Source of the DNA: Dromiciops gliroides
Lineage: Eukaryota > Chordata > Mammalia > Microbiotheria > Microbiotheriidae
NCBI RefSeq assembly: GCF_019393635.1
Contig: NC_057866.1
Coordinates: 278,822,874 to 278,886,873, forward strand
Direction of reading: 5' to 3'
Length of the DNA: 64,000 nt
Shown here in pieces: positions 45,183 through 56,569 of the stretch (position 1 is its first letter; each line of letters starts with the position of its first letter). A program made the position numbers and the translations under genes. The notes under the pieces are model-generated. The model made no database searches, was not told the DNA's origin, and saw only the letters and a program-made list of their open reading frames with translations.

Positions 45183-45330
45183 ACAAGTATCCTTTTATTT
45201 TTATTAAAATATTTAAATTTTTCCAATTACATGTAAAATTTTGTGATATTCATTTTCTAAAATTTTGAGTGCCAAATTCTCTCCTTCCCTTCCTCTCCTC
45301 CTCCCTCATTGAGAAGGCAAGCAATTTTAT
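45183..45330 (-). mobile_element. L1 3' end, antisense
   Basis: TTTTTCCAATTACATGTAAAA, TTTGAGTGCCAAATTCTCTCC and GAGAAGGCAAGCAATTTTATATAG are the reverse of the L1 3' end seen in sense at 52560-52700. Confidence 0.75.
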
Positions 45331-45794
45331 ATAGCTTTGGCATGGGCCATAATTCAAGGAGTCTTTTGAGGGAACAAGAGGAGATGGGGCATTGTGCTAT
45401 TACATGATCACATTGTTCTCTGCAACCATGGCAGAGGTGCCTTGGTATGCTATAACCTTGGAGATGGAGAGTGGAATAAGAAGACCAGCACACAGTTCCC
45501 AGCTCCCAGGCCCATAACCTGGCTTATAGGGTTAAGGGATTTTCCTTTAGATCCCAGGGGAGCATTATCTGTTTATCATTAGAGTTAATGTGGTGTCATA
45601 GCAAGAACATTGGCTTAGGAAACAGAGGACCTAGCTTGGAATCTCAACTCTAATTGGTCCTAGAGGGATTAAAATGCCTCAATAATAAAATGATAAACAG
45701 TCAAAGAGAAACAAATTACATTATCTTCTGATAAAGATTATGTGACTGGAAAGATAGCATATTATTATAAATATTATAGTTTAATTGATTCATT

Positions 45795-46055
45795 TTTCTG
45801 TTGTTCAGTTATTTGTCAGTTATGTCCAATTTTTCATGACCCTATTTGGGGTTTTCTTGGCAGAGATACTGGAGTGGTTTGCCATTTCTTTCTTCAGCTC
45901 ATTTTACAGCTGGGGAAACTAAGGCAAACAGGGCAAAGTGACTTACCCAGGGTCACACAGCTAGTAGTGTCAGACTAGATTTGAATTCAGAAAGATGAAT
46001 CTTCCTGACTCCAGGTGCCAGCACTCCATCCACTGTGCCAACTCATTGTCCATAT
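45795..46055 (-). mobile_element. MAR1-type CORE-SINE, antisense, near complete
   Basis: TTCTGTTGTTCAGTTATTTGTC, TTTGGGGTTTTCTTGGCAGAG, TACTGGAGTGGTTTGCCATTTC and GGTCACACAGCTAGTAG follow the family order. Confidence 0.9.
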
Positions 46056-46059
46056 AATC

Positions 46060-46790
46060 TTATCATTTTAAGTTTTATTTTCAGAATTATTAATTGTGAT
46101 GTTGATTTTTCTAGTGCTGAATGATTTGTGCACATCTATTTAGCAAGTCCAATTTGGTAAAAAATAATTATTTGGATGTATTGCTCTAATCTTTTTGCCA
46201 GATTTCTTTTCTATAAATATTGTTGTACAAATAGACCTTTTTTTTCTTTTGGGGGAAGTTTTTGGGATATCAAACTAGCAATGGTATTGCTGGATCAATG
46301 GGTATGCACAGTTCTATAGCCCTTTGGGTATAGTTCCAAATTGCTCTCCATAATGGTTGGATCTTCTAGATTTCTTTTAAAAAATTCATCAGTATTCATC
46401 AGTGATACTGCCCAATGCTTTTGTTTCTTTGTTTTATCTTTCTCTGGTTTACATATCAGGAATATATTTATCTCATAAGTTGTTTGGTAGAATGTTCATT
46501 CATCAATTTTTAAAGTAATTTGGGTAGCATATGTATTAATTGGTGCCTAAAAGTTTGCTAGAGTTCATTTGTAAATCCATCTATATGAAAGGTGCTTTAA
46601 AAACAAACAAATTAACAAACAAAAAAAGCCTTTGGGACTTCATTTAGGGCTTATTCAATTTCATCCTCTGAAATTTTTTTGTTTAATGCAGCAACATGTA
46701 GGCTATTCTAAAATTTAAAAAAACACACACAATCTTCTATTTCTATTAAATTCTTAGTTTCCTAGCATAAAGAATGTGTAATGATTTTTT
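46060..46790 (-). mobile_element. Antisense L1 ORF2 pieces with internal loss
   Basis: GGTATTGCTGGATCAATGGGTATGCACAG and CAAATTGCTCTCCATAATGGTTGGATC (46282-46370) are the reverse of the L1 ORF2 C-terminus. GTAAATCCATCTATATG and GGGCTTATTCAATTTC (46570-46660) are the reverse of the reverse-transcriptase region, which should lie over 2 kb away in an intact element. The copy is internally deleted. Confidence 0.7.
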
Positions 46791-48331
46791 CTGCCATTCC
46801 AAACCAATATGCTGGCTATGTCTGGCTGGGTACAGTTTACCTAATGTGGAGATGCTCAGAGGGGCCATAGAGTACGTCTGGATTGCCTATCATGGTCGTC
46901 TTTGCATTACCTACCAGGTAGGTTGACTATCTGTCTCTTTAAAACTGGTGAGATTGAGCCAACCTTCCTTTTCTTTTTCTACCACCCTCAGCTTCACTCT
47001 TTTCTTTATCCAGAGTCTGATCCCAGTTAGCCCACAGCAGAGATTCCATAAATTGTACTGGCAAGAGGGGAAGGATTTTCCTGTTCCTGCTCTTTCTTCT
47101 ACCCCAATTATCCAGGAATAGGCTTGGGGGTATTTGTTTCTATTCAGTGTCATCCATCCTTCCCATTTTCAAGCGCCAAAGGTGATCCCCATTGGGAGCT
47201 GGAGCCATTGCAACCTTGAAGTTAAGGTTGCAGGAGGGATGGTGTAGCCAGCCAACCAGCCAGGCACTGAAGCCCTGGGATGTCAGGGTGTCTGGGACTT
47301 GAGTCCAAAATGGGTTGTGGACTCGGAATAGTGTTTGTACTCTACAGGAAATAAACTAAGTTATGAACTTAATTCCTTTCTTCTCCCCATACACTGGGGT
47401 GGTGCAGGGCAGGGGGAGGAAGGGAGTAAGTTTGTATATTTGTGATTATACCTTCTGAAGTAAATCTTTCTTTTTCAAAGTTAATGAAACTATTAGTGAT
47501 TAAGTGGAACTGAGGTACAGGGCAGTCCTCCCTACACTTGTGGGTACAACATCGGTCAGGGCAAGAGACATTGGCAGAGTGCCTAGATGCACCACTAAGG
47601 GTGCTGGAGAAGCCTGACATACAGGACCTTCAGATGGTGGAGGGCCAGGGTAGTCCTCATTACATCTGTGACAGACTATGGTGGGGGGGGGGCCCTCTCA
47701 GTCCAGTGTAATCACTGCTGTCACTTCATACTGTGGAGGACAACAACCACTAAATAAAAACAAATGCCTCCAGGCCCATTTCTTGGGGCTGGGGTAAAAG
47801 GCAGAGAGCAGGGGTTCCTTCCCCTCTCACCAGTTTGGTTCATGGAGTCCTTGCTGTGGCTAAACTGAGACCTTCACTGTCCAGACATAGAAAAAGTGAA
47901 CTGGAGAGAGAGTGGTGGAGAAAGGGAAATTGAGGCTGGCTTAATGTTGTCAGCTTTAAAGGTTCTAGTTGTGAATACAAGGAAGGTCCTGCAGCCCTAG
48001 AAATGGCCTTGGTGGCCAATCAGGGCACCTCCGTGGTCAGTAAATGAGACTGCCCAGAGCAGTCAGGCTTACATCTCCTTGGCCTTTGGATGAAGGCACT
48101 AGACCACACAGGTGCCATCTGGGGAGTCACTGGTATATCAGTCACCAGCCACAGCCACTCTGATCTGGAGAGGGAATCCCTGCATGGGGGAGGAAGAACT
48201 TTTCCATTTCATTCACCAGTCATGGGGTCTAACAGTGTATTGACTTTTCCAGAAGCACATGTCCAGCAGTTTAAGAGTCAGTTCAAGGGCACTAGGGCAA
48301 CTAAGGTTGAGGGAGCTTGAAAGACACAGAG
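46791..48331. other. Unassigned, moderately GC-rich
   Basis: A G-homopolymer lies at 47680-47691. The stretch near 47250-47420 has AATAAA at 47350 and may be an old LTR, without definable ends. Open frames at 46911-47153, 47369-47620 and 48090-48320 lack domains. Confidence 0.4.
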
Positions 48332-48504
48332 AGAGCTAGGTGGTGCAGTGGTTAGAACATTGAACCTGGAGTCAGGAAGACCAGAAATCAAAGCCATCTC
48401 AAGACACTGTGTGACCTTGGGCAAGTCACTTAATCTCTGCCTCATTTTCCTTACCTGTATGGGGATAAAACTACCTCTGAGGGTTGTTGTGAGGATCAAA
48501 CAAC
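48332..48504 (+). mobile_element. CORE-SINE with MIR-like tail
   Basis: GAGCTAGGTGGTGCAGTGG head, GACCTTGGGCAAGTCACTTAATC, and a GGGTTGTTGTGAGGATCAAAC tail adjoining simple sequence. Confidence 0.8.
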
Positions 48505-48660
48505 ATCCATCCATCCATCCATCATCACTATCTACTCTCTATCCATCTATTCAACCATGACTCCATCCATTCCTCCATCCATTTATTTATCTCTATCTAC
48601 TATCTCTCTATTCATCCATCCATCCATTCATCTATCATCTATCCATAGCTACATCTATCA
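48505..48660 (+). repeat. Degenerate (CATC)n/(ATCT)n simple repeat
   Basis: CATC-based units with TATC and CATT variants. It follows directly from the CORE-SINE tail, from which such repeats often grow. Confidence 0.9.
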
Positions 48661-49254
48661 TTAATGATTCTGATTTACTTTCTTCCTTGTTAGAAATTAA
48701 GCCTAGCTCCCATTTTGGGGTGCGGAAATTACGACCTAGATCTGAGGTACCCATTGTCATTAATTTTCTTTATAATTAGGTTGGCTTCTCCTCAACTTCT
48801 CCCATCTCAAGGTGATGAGATACCTCATGTGTTGCCAGGTCTGTGTACCCAAAGCCTTCCCAGCTTACTGGGGCTTGCCAGAGTTGGCATTCTAGTGGCA
48901 AAACACGGTCCCTCTGCTGCCACCATGAGGAGTCAGAGGAGCACTTTTATGAAAGGGAAGATAAAGCACCAAGCTAAACACTAGAGCATTGGGGTTCTCT
49001 GCCACCCTTTCCCATGATCTTACTAGGAAACATGGACAAGTGACTTACTCTAGTTGGTAGAATGGTGATCACAAATTTCCCGGTCTCATAAGATCTGCTG
49101 TGAAAATAAAAATTATGAGGAAGTACTGTATGTGACAAAGCATGTCTTGTCCATGTGAACTGCAAGGCTCTGTGATGGGTGAGAGCTGGGTCACCAAGGT
49201 TACCTCCCACTGAGAGCTACCATATTCACATTTATGTAAGTTCCATCAGTTCAG
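48661..49254. other. Unassigned
   Basis: Opposite-strand short frames at 48715-48984 and 48974-49210 have no recognisable domain. Confidence 0.4.
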
Positions 49255-49385
49255 TCTGGTAAAATTTAGGAAGCACCTACTATGTGTCAGGCACTGGGCT
49301 AAGCACTGGGGAGATGAAGAAAGGCAAGAGATAGATGATTCCTGCCTTGGATGAGCTCACTAAAAGATATTTATGAGATAAATTG
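49255..49385 (+). mobile_element. L2-like fragment
   Basis: GGAAGCACCTACTATGTGTCAGGCACTGGGCTAAGCACTGGGGAGATG at 49270-49317 is a well-preserved L2 3' block. Confidence 0.7.
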
Positions 49386-49608
49386 GAGATAACCATGTGT
49401 GATTAAACCCTCCCTTCCCCTCTCTAAACTTCCTTCTCTTATTTCTCTCCAGTCTTTGTCCATATTTTAAAGATACTTCTTAGAGAGAGGCCTATGCACT
49501 GGCAGGTCTTCCTAGTTCCTGTCAAGTTTCTTGGCCTTTGTGGGGTACAGGCCCCCTCTTCTATCAGTCTGGTGAAGCTTGGAGCCCCCTTCTCAGAGTG
49601 ACATTTTT

Positions 49609-49770
49609 GTTTTTTGTTTTGTTTTTGGTTTTTTTGCAGGGCAATGAGGGTTAAGTGACTTGCCCAGGGTCACACAGCTAGTAAGCGTCAAGTGTCTGAG
49701 GCCAGATTTGAACTCAGGTACTCCTGAATCCAGGGCCGGTGCTTTACCACTGTGCCATCTAGCTGCCCCC
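49609..49770 (-). mobile_element. Short SINE, antisense
   Basis: TSD AGAGTGACATTTTT is perfect at 49595-49608 and 49771-49784. The tail is T-rich with GTTTT interruptions. Confidence 0.95.
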
Positions 49771-49784
49771 AGAGTGACATTTTT

Positions 49785-50296
49785 AACTAACTGAAGAAAA
49801 TGCTAAATTTCAACTAGAGGTTAATGAAAATAAAGGCTCATTTTTTTCATCCAAATTCATGACTTCCCTGAAATTTATCTCCAGACATGTTGGGGGACTA
49901 AGGACCTCAGGCTCAAAACTGCTAGTTGAGCCAATCTTTCCTCACCTTTCCTTTCAGTGATAAGAGGTTATAAGGACACATGGAGAAAATGTTCATATTA
50001 GTGACCTTTTCTCTTTTAAATTAACTTATGAATTTGTTTTTTGGAAAATAGCTGAGCCAGCAATGACATTCCATGAGTGCTTGCTGAGCCCATCCACATC
50101 TGGGAGATGGGGGGGTCTGAGGGAACATCCCCTTCTCCATTAAACACTGCCAGTAGACCATTGTTCTTAAATTAAAGTTAGCACGTCTTCCCAATAAATG
50201 CACACCTGACTATTAGTGGCTCAATCACCTGGATGACAAGGCAATTTTCTGTGGAGGTAGAAGGAAGCAGCTGCTGAACTACTGCAAGTCACTCTA
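49785..50296. other. Unassigned
   Basis: I see no recognisable element or exon. Confidence 0.4.
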
Positions 50297-50810
50297 ATGA
50301 GGGTCCCAGATGCTCTCTCCCACTCTCCCCCCCTCTCTCCTCCCCCTCTTCTCCTTTCCCTCTCCCTTTCCTTTTCTCTCCCTCCCCCTCTGTCTCTCTG
50401 TGTCTCTCTGTTCCCCTTCTCTTTTTCTGTCTCTCTCCCTTCTGCCTTTCAGTCTCTCTTCACCTCTCTCCCTCTCTGTCTTTCTCTCTGTGTTTGTTCC
50501 CCTTCTCTTTTTCTATCTCTCTCCCTCCTGTCTTTCAGTCTCTCTCTTCCAGTTTCTCTCCTTACCTCTCTGCCTCTCTTTTGTCTCCCTTCTCTCTGTC
50601 TCTCTTTTTTTCCTCTTCAGTTTTCTGTTTGTCTCTCCATTCCCTCTCTGTGCCTCAGTCTCTCATCTGTGTCTCCTCCTCCCTCTTTCTACTACCTTCT
50701 CTTTGTGTCTCTATCTTTCTGTCTGCCTCTTTGCCTCTCTATCTCTATCCCTTAAACCCCCACACTTCCCATCTCTGTCTCCCTCCCTCTCACTCCACAC
50801 CCAGATTGTG
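50297..50810 (+). repeat. Long polypyrimidine (CT-rich) tract
   Basis: About 500 bases are nearly all C and T on the plus strand. A segment beginning TTCCCCTTCTCTTTTTCT at 50411 is repeated 86 bases later at 50497, so part of the tract is a tandem duplication. Three overlapping frames of 105-183 codons stay open because such sequence has few stop codons; they are leucine- and serine-rich and I do not regard them as genes. Confidence 0.9.
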
Positions 50811-50822
50811 AGACTTTCTTTT

Positions 50823-50980
50823 TTTTTAAAAGTTTTTTTGGGGTGGGGCAATCAGGGTTAAGTGACTTGCCCAGGGTCACACAGCTGGGAAGTGTCAAAT
50901 GTCTTAGGCCAGATTTAAACTCAGGTCCTCCTGATTCCAGAGCTGGTGCTTTATCCACTGTACCACCTAGCTGCACCCCT
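50823..50980 (-). mobile_element. Short SINE, antisense
   Basis: TSD GACTTTCTTTT is perfect at 50812-50822 and 50981-50991. Its right copy abuts the TSD of the next L1. Confidence 0.95.
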
Positions 50981-51070
50981 GACTTTCTTTTAAAAATATT
51001 ATTATTTACATTAAACTTAAAAGGTTTTGTACAAACAGAGTCAATACAGCCAAAATTAAAAGGGAAGCAG

Positions 51071-51411
51071 CATGATGGAAGGGGATCTCCGAATCCAGAA
51101 AAAAAAAAAAAAAAGAACTGTGGAGTAGAGATGCTGATTGAACCATACTATTTCTTTTGCTTTTGGTGCTGTTGTTTTTCTATTTTGAGGGTTTTCCTCA
51201 TTGCTCTGATTCTTCTCTTATAACATGACTAATGCAGAAATATGTTTAATGTTATGTATATATATAACATATCAGATTACCTGCTGTCTAGGGGAGGGGG
51301 GAGGGAGGGGAGAGAGGGAGAAAAATCTGAAATTGGAAAGCTTCTATAAACAAATGTTGAGAACTATTTTTATATGTAACTGGAAAAAAATAAAATACTT
51401 TTATCAGAAAA
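51071..51411 (+). mobile_element. Short 5'-truncated L1 nested in L1
   Basis: Only L1 3' UTR: GACTAATGCAGAAATATGTTTAATG, a G-rich tract at 51290-51320 and ATAAAATACTTTTATCAG plus poly-A. The host ORF2 is duplicated as AAAAGGGAAGCAG at 51058-51070 and 51412-51424. An internal poly-A run is at 51098-51114. Confidence 0.9.
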
Positions 51412-52030
51412 AAAAGGGAAGCAGCAACCTGGGAAATAATTTTTATAGACAGCATTTCTGATAAAGGCCTCATTTCTAAAATATAGAGGGAACTAAATCA
51501 AATTTATAAGAATGTAAGTCATTCCGCAATTGAGAAATGGTTGAAGGATATAAATAAGCCATTTTCAGATGAAGAAATCAAAGCTATCTATTGCCATATG
51601 AAAAAATGTTCTAAATCACTATTGATTAGAGAAATGCAAATTGAAACAACTCTGAGGTACCACCCCACACCTATCATATTGGCTAATATGACCAAAAAGG
51701 AAAATAATAAATGTTGGAGAAGCTGTGGAAAAATTAGATTGTTGGTGGAGTTGTGAACTGATCTAGCCATTCTGGAAAACAATTTGGAACTATGCCCACA
51801 GGGCTATGATATTGTGCATACCCTTTGACCCAGCAATACCACTACTAGGTCTGTATCACAAAGATATAATAAAAAAGGGGAAAGGATGTATAAAAATATT
51901 TATAGCAGCTTTCTTTGCAGTGCCAAAGAATTGGAAATTGAGAGAATGCCCATCAATTGGGGAATTGTTGAACAAGTTGTGGTATATGAATGTAATGGAA
52001 TACGATTGTGCTGTAAGAAATGATGAGCAG

Positions 52031-52223
52031 GGGGCAGCTAGGTGGTGCAGTGGATAAAGCACTGGCCTTGAATTCAGGAGGACCTGAGTTCAAATCTGGC
52101 CTCAGACACTTGACACTTAGTAGCTGTGTGACACTGGGCAAGCCACTTAACCCTCATTGCCCTGCAAAAGAAGAGTGACTTTTATAAAAACAAAAAAAAC
52201 GTAAATTTTAAAAAATTTTAAAA
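52031..52223 (+). mobile_element. Short SINE in L1 3' UTR
   Basis: TSD AAGAAATGATGAGCAG is perfect at 52015-52030 and 52224-52239. The 3' end carries about 50 extra A/T-rich bases after GCCCTGC before the TSD. Confidence 0.95.
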
Positions 52224-52798
52224 AAGAAATGATGAGCAGGCAGATTTTAGAAAAAACATGGAGACTTAAGTAGACTGATGCTGAGTGAAGTGAGCAGAAC
52301 CAAGAGAAAATTGTAAACAGTAACAGAAACATTGTGTGATGATCAACTGAGATAGACTTAACTCTTCTCAGAAATACAATGATCCAAGACAACTCCAAAG
52401 GACTCATGATGGAAAATGTTCTCCACATCCAGAAAAAAGAACTATGGATTTTGAATGCAGATTGAACCATACTGTTTCTACTTTTTTAAAAAGGTTTTTC
52501 CATTTTGTTCTGTTTCTTCTTTCACAATATGACTAATACAGAAATATGTTTAATGTGATTGTACATATATAGCCAATATCAGATTGCTTTCTGTCTTGGG
52601 GAGGGGGGGTGGGAAGGGAGGGAGGGGGAAAATTTGGAACTAAAAATCTTGTGAAAATAAATGTTGAAAACCATCTTTACATGCAACTAGAAGATAATAA
52701 AATACTTTTATGATTTAAAAATATTATTCTCTATATTTCAGTATAATTTGTTTCCTTCATAATTCTCTGTATTTTATTTATTCATTTAAAAACATTCT

Positions 52799-52941
52799 AA
52801 GGGACAGCTAGGTGGCGCAGTGGATAAAGCACTGGCCTTGGACTCAGGTGTACCTGAGTTCAAACCCAGCCTCAGGCACTTGACACTAGCTGCGTGAGCC
52901 TGGGCAAGTCACTTAACCCTCATTGCCCTGCAAAAAAGCCC
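52799..52941 (+). mobile_element. Short SINE
   Basis: TSD AAAAACATTCT at 52788-52798 and 52942-52952. A small deletion removes part of the ACACTTACTAGCTG segment. Confidence 0.9.
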
Positions 52942-52973
52942 AAAAACATTCTGAGAAGCAGCCCATAGGAAGG

Positions 52974-53072
52974 TAAATGTTCACTGAAGGGCTCTATGAA
53001 AAGCAAAATTGTATACATGACACATTTTCAAGTTTAATCTGCATCATTAGCATTTTCTCCATTACTTCCTTA
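52974..53072 (-). repeat. Unnamed ~230-bp dispersed repeat, copy C (partial)
   Basis: ATGACACATTTTCAAGTTTAATCTGCATCAT and ACTTCCTTAAG match the reverse complement of the right half of 57857-58090. It is followed by a MAR1 tail with CAACAACAA (53073-53118) and a CORE-SINE tail fragment (53119-53162). Confidence 0.6.
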
Positions 53073-53162
53073 AGTCAGACATGACTCAAATAGCTGATCA
53101 ACAACAACAACAACAACAAAATGCTTCACAAACTTTAAATTGTACAATAAATGTTAGCTGTT

Positions 53163-53804
53163 ATAGGACCAGCACCACAGATCCCACTCAGGCCCAATCT
53201 TTGCAGGTAGAAGACCAAGGGCCACCTGCAGTCCCTCCACTCATGAGCATAGTTGCTGCCTCTTCACACAGATACAAGAGATCCCTCGGCATATTGGAAA
53301 GTGTGAAGCACTGTCTGTTCTACTGGTCTCTCATTATCGCAACACTTCCCTGCGGTGTATGTCTGGCATCTCAATGGATTCACAACTGATTTCCTCCACT
53401 ACTGACACCATCCTACAAAGAAAAATGTAGAAATGATGTAACAGCCTTCAGTCATACATGTTTGGATATTTAAACACACCTTTGATGACCTCCTTAGGAG
53501 CAAGTAGACTGTCAGGCACTAGGGTCTTGGGACCTCTCTCTCTCAGGCTCTAGCAACTTCTGGCCCAGGCAGGCCTGGGAGAGCCCCAGACCTCAGAGGC
53601 TGCTGCTGCCCATCCTTCATCCAGCACAGAATCATCGCAGCCTGGTCCTCAGCAGCTCTCTGTGACTTGAGTAGCCATCACCAGCTTGTAATCACATCAG
53701 GTGCCGAGGGGGACACAAGGACAAATGCACTCAGAAAACCTTCCAGATAGCTGACCTCTACAGAACAGAATAACATTGCCATTATGGACCTTCTAACAGG
53801 TCAC
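53163..53804. other. Unassigned
   Basis: A 102-codon frame from 53081 starts in the CAA simple repeat. Its later half (from about 53170) has no recognisable domain. Confidence 0.4.
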
Positions 53805-53992
53805 ACTACTAGAATGGTTTGCCATTTCTTTCCCCAGTTCATTTTACAGATGAAGAAATTGAGGCAAACAGAATTGAGAATTGAGCCCAGGGTCACACAG
53901 CTAAGAAGTATCTGAGGCTGGATTTCGATTCATGCCTGTCCTCCTGCCTCCAGAAATAGCATTCTATCCACTGTGCCACCTCACTGCCCCAA
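53805..53992 (-). mobile_element. MAR1-type CORE-SINE, antisense, truncated
   Basis: AGAATGGTTTGCCATTTC, GATGAAGAAATTGAGGC, GGTCACACAGCTAAG and CTGTGCCACCTCACTGCCCC follow the family order; the tail is missing. Confidence 0.8.
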
Positions 53993-54205
53993 GCACTTTA
54001 CATATGCTTATCTCATTTAAGATACATAACAACCCTTAAAGGTTGCTATTATTACTCCCATTTCACAGATGAAGAAACTGAGACAGGCAGAAGTTAAGGA
54101 ACTTGTTCAGAATCACATATATAGGAAGTATTTGGGGTTGAATTTGAACTCAGGTCTTGCTAACTCCAAGCCTGGTGCTCTATCCACTGGGCCACCTAGA
54201 TGCTT
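53993..54205 (-). mobile_element. MIR-like CORE-SINE, antisense
   Basis: AAGCACTTTACATATGCTTATCTC, CCATTTCACAGATGAAGAAACTGAG and GGGCCACCTAGATGC; adjoins the MAR1 copy without a gap. Confidence 0.75.
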
Positions 54206-54262
54206 TGAAGTCCCTTACTTCATGGGATTTGCATTCTAGTGGAGCAGACAACATGTAAATAA

Positions 54263-54312
<50 letters not shown>

Positions 54313-54740
54313 CACGGTGCAAACAAGATAATCTCAGAAGGGACACTGGGCAAAGGGGAGAAGCTATGGAGGGAGTGGATAAGGAAAACCTTCCTACAGA
54401 AGGTGGGATTTGAGGAAAGTCTTGAAGAAGGCCAGGGAAGGCAGGAAGTGCAAAGGAGAAGTGAGAGAAATCTGGACATGGGAAACAGACACACATTAGA
54501 GTTTGGAGATGGAGCAGCATCTGGGAGGACCAGAAAGAAGGTCCTATCACTGCATCACAGAAAATGTATCTGAGGGCAAGGGAAGCAAAAGGAGACTGGA
54601 AAGGTAGGAGGGGGTAGGTTAGGAAGGACTTTGAATGCCAAGCACAGCACTTTGTATGTGATTCTTGAGAGGACAGGAAGCCACTGGAGTTTGTTGGATG
54701 AGGTTGGGGAAGGGGAATAATAGAGCCAGAATTGCTTCTA
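54206..54740 (+). mobile_element. L2-like fragment with GT microsatellite
   Basis: TTTGCATTCTAGTGGAGCAGACAAC, AAAACCTTCCTACAGAAGGTGG, GAAAGTCTTGAAGAAGG and AGGACTTTGAATGCCAAGC follow an L2-type order over about 500 bp. Confidence 0.55.
54265..54308 (+). repeat. (GT)22 microsatellite
   Basis: Uninterrupted. The open frames of 102-104 codons on both strands across it arise from the repeat. Confidence 0.98.
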
Positions 54741-54814
54741 GCCCAGCCCCATAGTCATGATTGAGGGAAGAAATCATTGTGGAGAGGGGGCCCACTTTTA
54801 TCTCTTTTGTAAAA

Positions 54815-55305
54815 AAAATACTTTTTCCAAATTGCACATGAAAACAATCTTTAACATTATTTTTAAAAAAATTTTTGAGTTCCAAATTTGCTCCCTCCCT
54901 CCCTGAGACAGTAAACAATTTAATATGGGTTATACATGTACAATCATGCAAAATGCCAAATTTTCATATTAGTCATGTTGTAGAAAAGAATCCAATGACA
55001 AAACCACAAAAAAAAAAGGTAAAAATAGTCTACTTCAATCTGCATTTAGACTCCCTAAATTCTCTCTCTGGAGAGTGTTTTTCATCATGAGCCTTTTGAA
55101 CTCTCTTGGATCATTGTACTGCTGAAAAATAGATAAGCTCCTGGGTACAAAGTTCTCTCCTGGCTCTGCTCACTTTACTTTGCATCAGTTCATATAAATC
55201 TTTCCAGGTTTTTCTGAAATAATCCTACTTGTCATTCCTTACAGCACAATAGTATTCCATTACAATCATATACCACAACTTGTTCATCCATTCCCCAATT
55301 AACTG
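54815..55305 (-). mobile_element. L1 3' UTR, antisense
   Basis: TTTTTGAGTTCCAAATTTGCTCCC, GGGTTATACATGTACAATCATG, CTTTGCATCAGTTCATATAAATC, and CATATACCACAACTTGTTCATCC mirror, in reverse, the sense copy at 51950-52700. Confidence 0.85.
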
Positions 55306-55384
55306 GCATTGAACTGATGATGAAGGAACTGATATCTGGAGAAATTAAGCAATATCCTGCATGTTAACTCATTAATGTGTAACT

Positions 55385-55617
55385 TGGGCAACTTGGTGGG
55401 ACAGTGGGGAGAGCACTGGGCCTGGAGTCAGATCCAGCCTCAGGCACTAACTTTGTCACCAGGGCCAAGCCCTTACCTCTATCTGCCTCCATTTCCATAC
55501 CTGTAAGATGGGGATAATGATGACACCTACCTCCCAGGATTTTTGTGAGGATCAAGTGAGATAACATCCATAAAAAGCTTTGCAAGCCTAAAAGTTCTGC
55601 TAGCTATTATTATTAAT
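55385..55617 (+). mobile_element. CORE-SINE with MIR-like tail
   Basis: GGCAACTTGGTGGGACAGTGG head, a deletion in the tRNA-like middle, CTACCTCCCAGGATTTTTGTGAGG and TTCTGCTAGCTATTATTATTA end. Confidence 0.75.
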
Positions 55618-56569
55618 AAGCCATGGAAGGTTGAGGGCCTCTTGGTTCCAAGATCAGTGTGCTTCCCAATATTCTATATGGCCTCCTTGAATACAACAGT
55701 TGTGTTTTGGGCTTCCAGGGCCCAAGGATAGCCCTTTGCATGAAGTCAGCAATCTTTTCATAGCTTTGGTGCTTTGGAACTGGCACTGATGTACCCAGTG
55801 TTCATGTATGGTCCAACCTGGATCTGGTGGTGGAGAGAGAACACAGGGGGTTACTTGGTTCTGAAGCAGTACAGGCATGGATGGAATCCTGCATTTCCAA
55901 TGCAAGGTCACCCCTGGTGAATATTTACTGCATATGATCATGCTGATGACAAGGATGACAACTGTCACAATGATGGCAATGGTGCTGATGGGGACTCCAT
56001 TGACTCACACCTTTCCCTACATCTGAAATGCCTTACAGGCTCCTCCTTGACTCCTCTATCATTTAGAGACCAATATCCTCCAGGAAGCTTTCCTAGTGAC
56101 AAGTTGTCTCCTCTGGTTTCCTAGAATATATCTCTTGCTTCATTCCAAAGCTCTGGTCATATAATGGTGTGCTATAGTTATATTAATTACATATGTATAT
56201 ATCTATCTTGATGTATACGTACAATCCCTCTATGGTAGAGTTTTCTAATCTGAGTCAGCCAATTAAAATATATACATATGTACATATATTATATATATTA
56301 TATATAGATAACTATTTCAATATAATCATTTGTCTTTGTAATCCTATGTATTTTATTTTATGCACTTAAAAACATGATGCTGGAAAGGGATTCAAAGGCT
56401 TCCCTCAATTACCAAAAGGGGCCATGACACTAAAAATGTTAAGAACCTTGCTATCATACTTGATAAGCTCCATGAAGGACTGTTTTCTCTAAACATTGAA
56501 TCTCTTCCAGCTCCAAACACAGTACTTTGTATAGAGAGTATAGTTTACAAATGTTATTGGATGAATGGG
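55618..56569. other. Unassigned
   Basis: AT-rich TATATATTATATATA sequence is at 56270-56310. A 104-codon minus frame at 55654-55968 has no recognisable domain. Confidence 0.4.

Larger units (their letters stand above)
51004..52714 (+). mobile_element. 5'-truncated L1 (ORF2 C-terminus and 3' UTR), two nested insertions
   Basis: The TSD TTAAAAATATTATT is perfect at 50990-51003 and 52715-52728, so this is a complete truncated insertion. ORF2 C-terminal protein pieces are readable: MKKCSKSLLIREMQIETTL and a CWRSCGKIR zinc-knuckle-like segment near 51595-51735, and IPFDPAIPLLGLY at 51815-51853. The frame is broken between them. The 3' UTR has a GGGAGGGGGGG tract at about 52599-52631 and ends at AATAAAATACTTTTA. 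A smaller L1 (51071-51411) and a SINE (52031) lie inside. Confidence 0.9.

Noticed and set aside
50297..50861. Three long overlapping frames of 105-183 codons
   Set aside because: They lie in a CT-rich tract that rarely forms stop codons; composition is almost only Leu, Ser, Pro and Phe.
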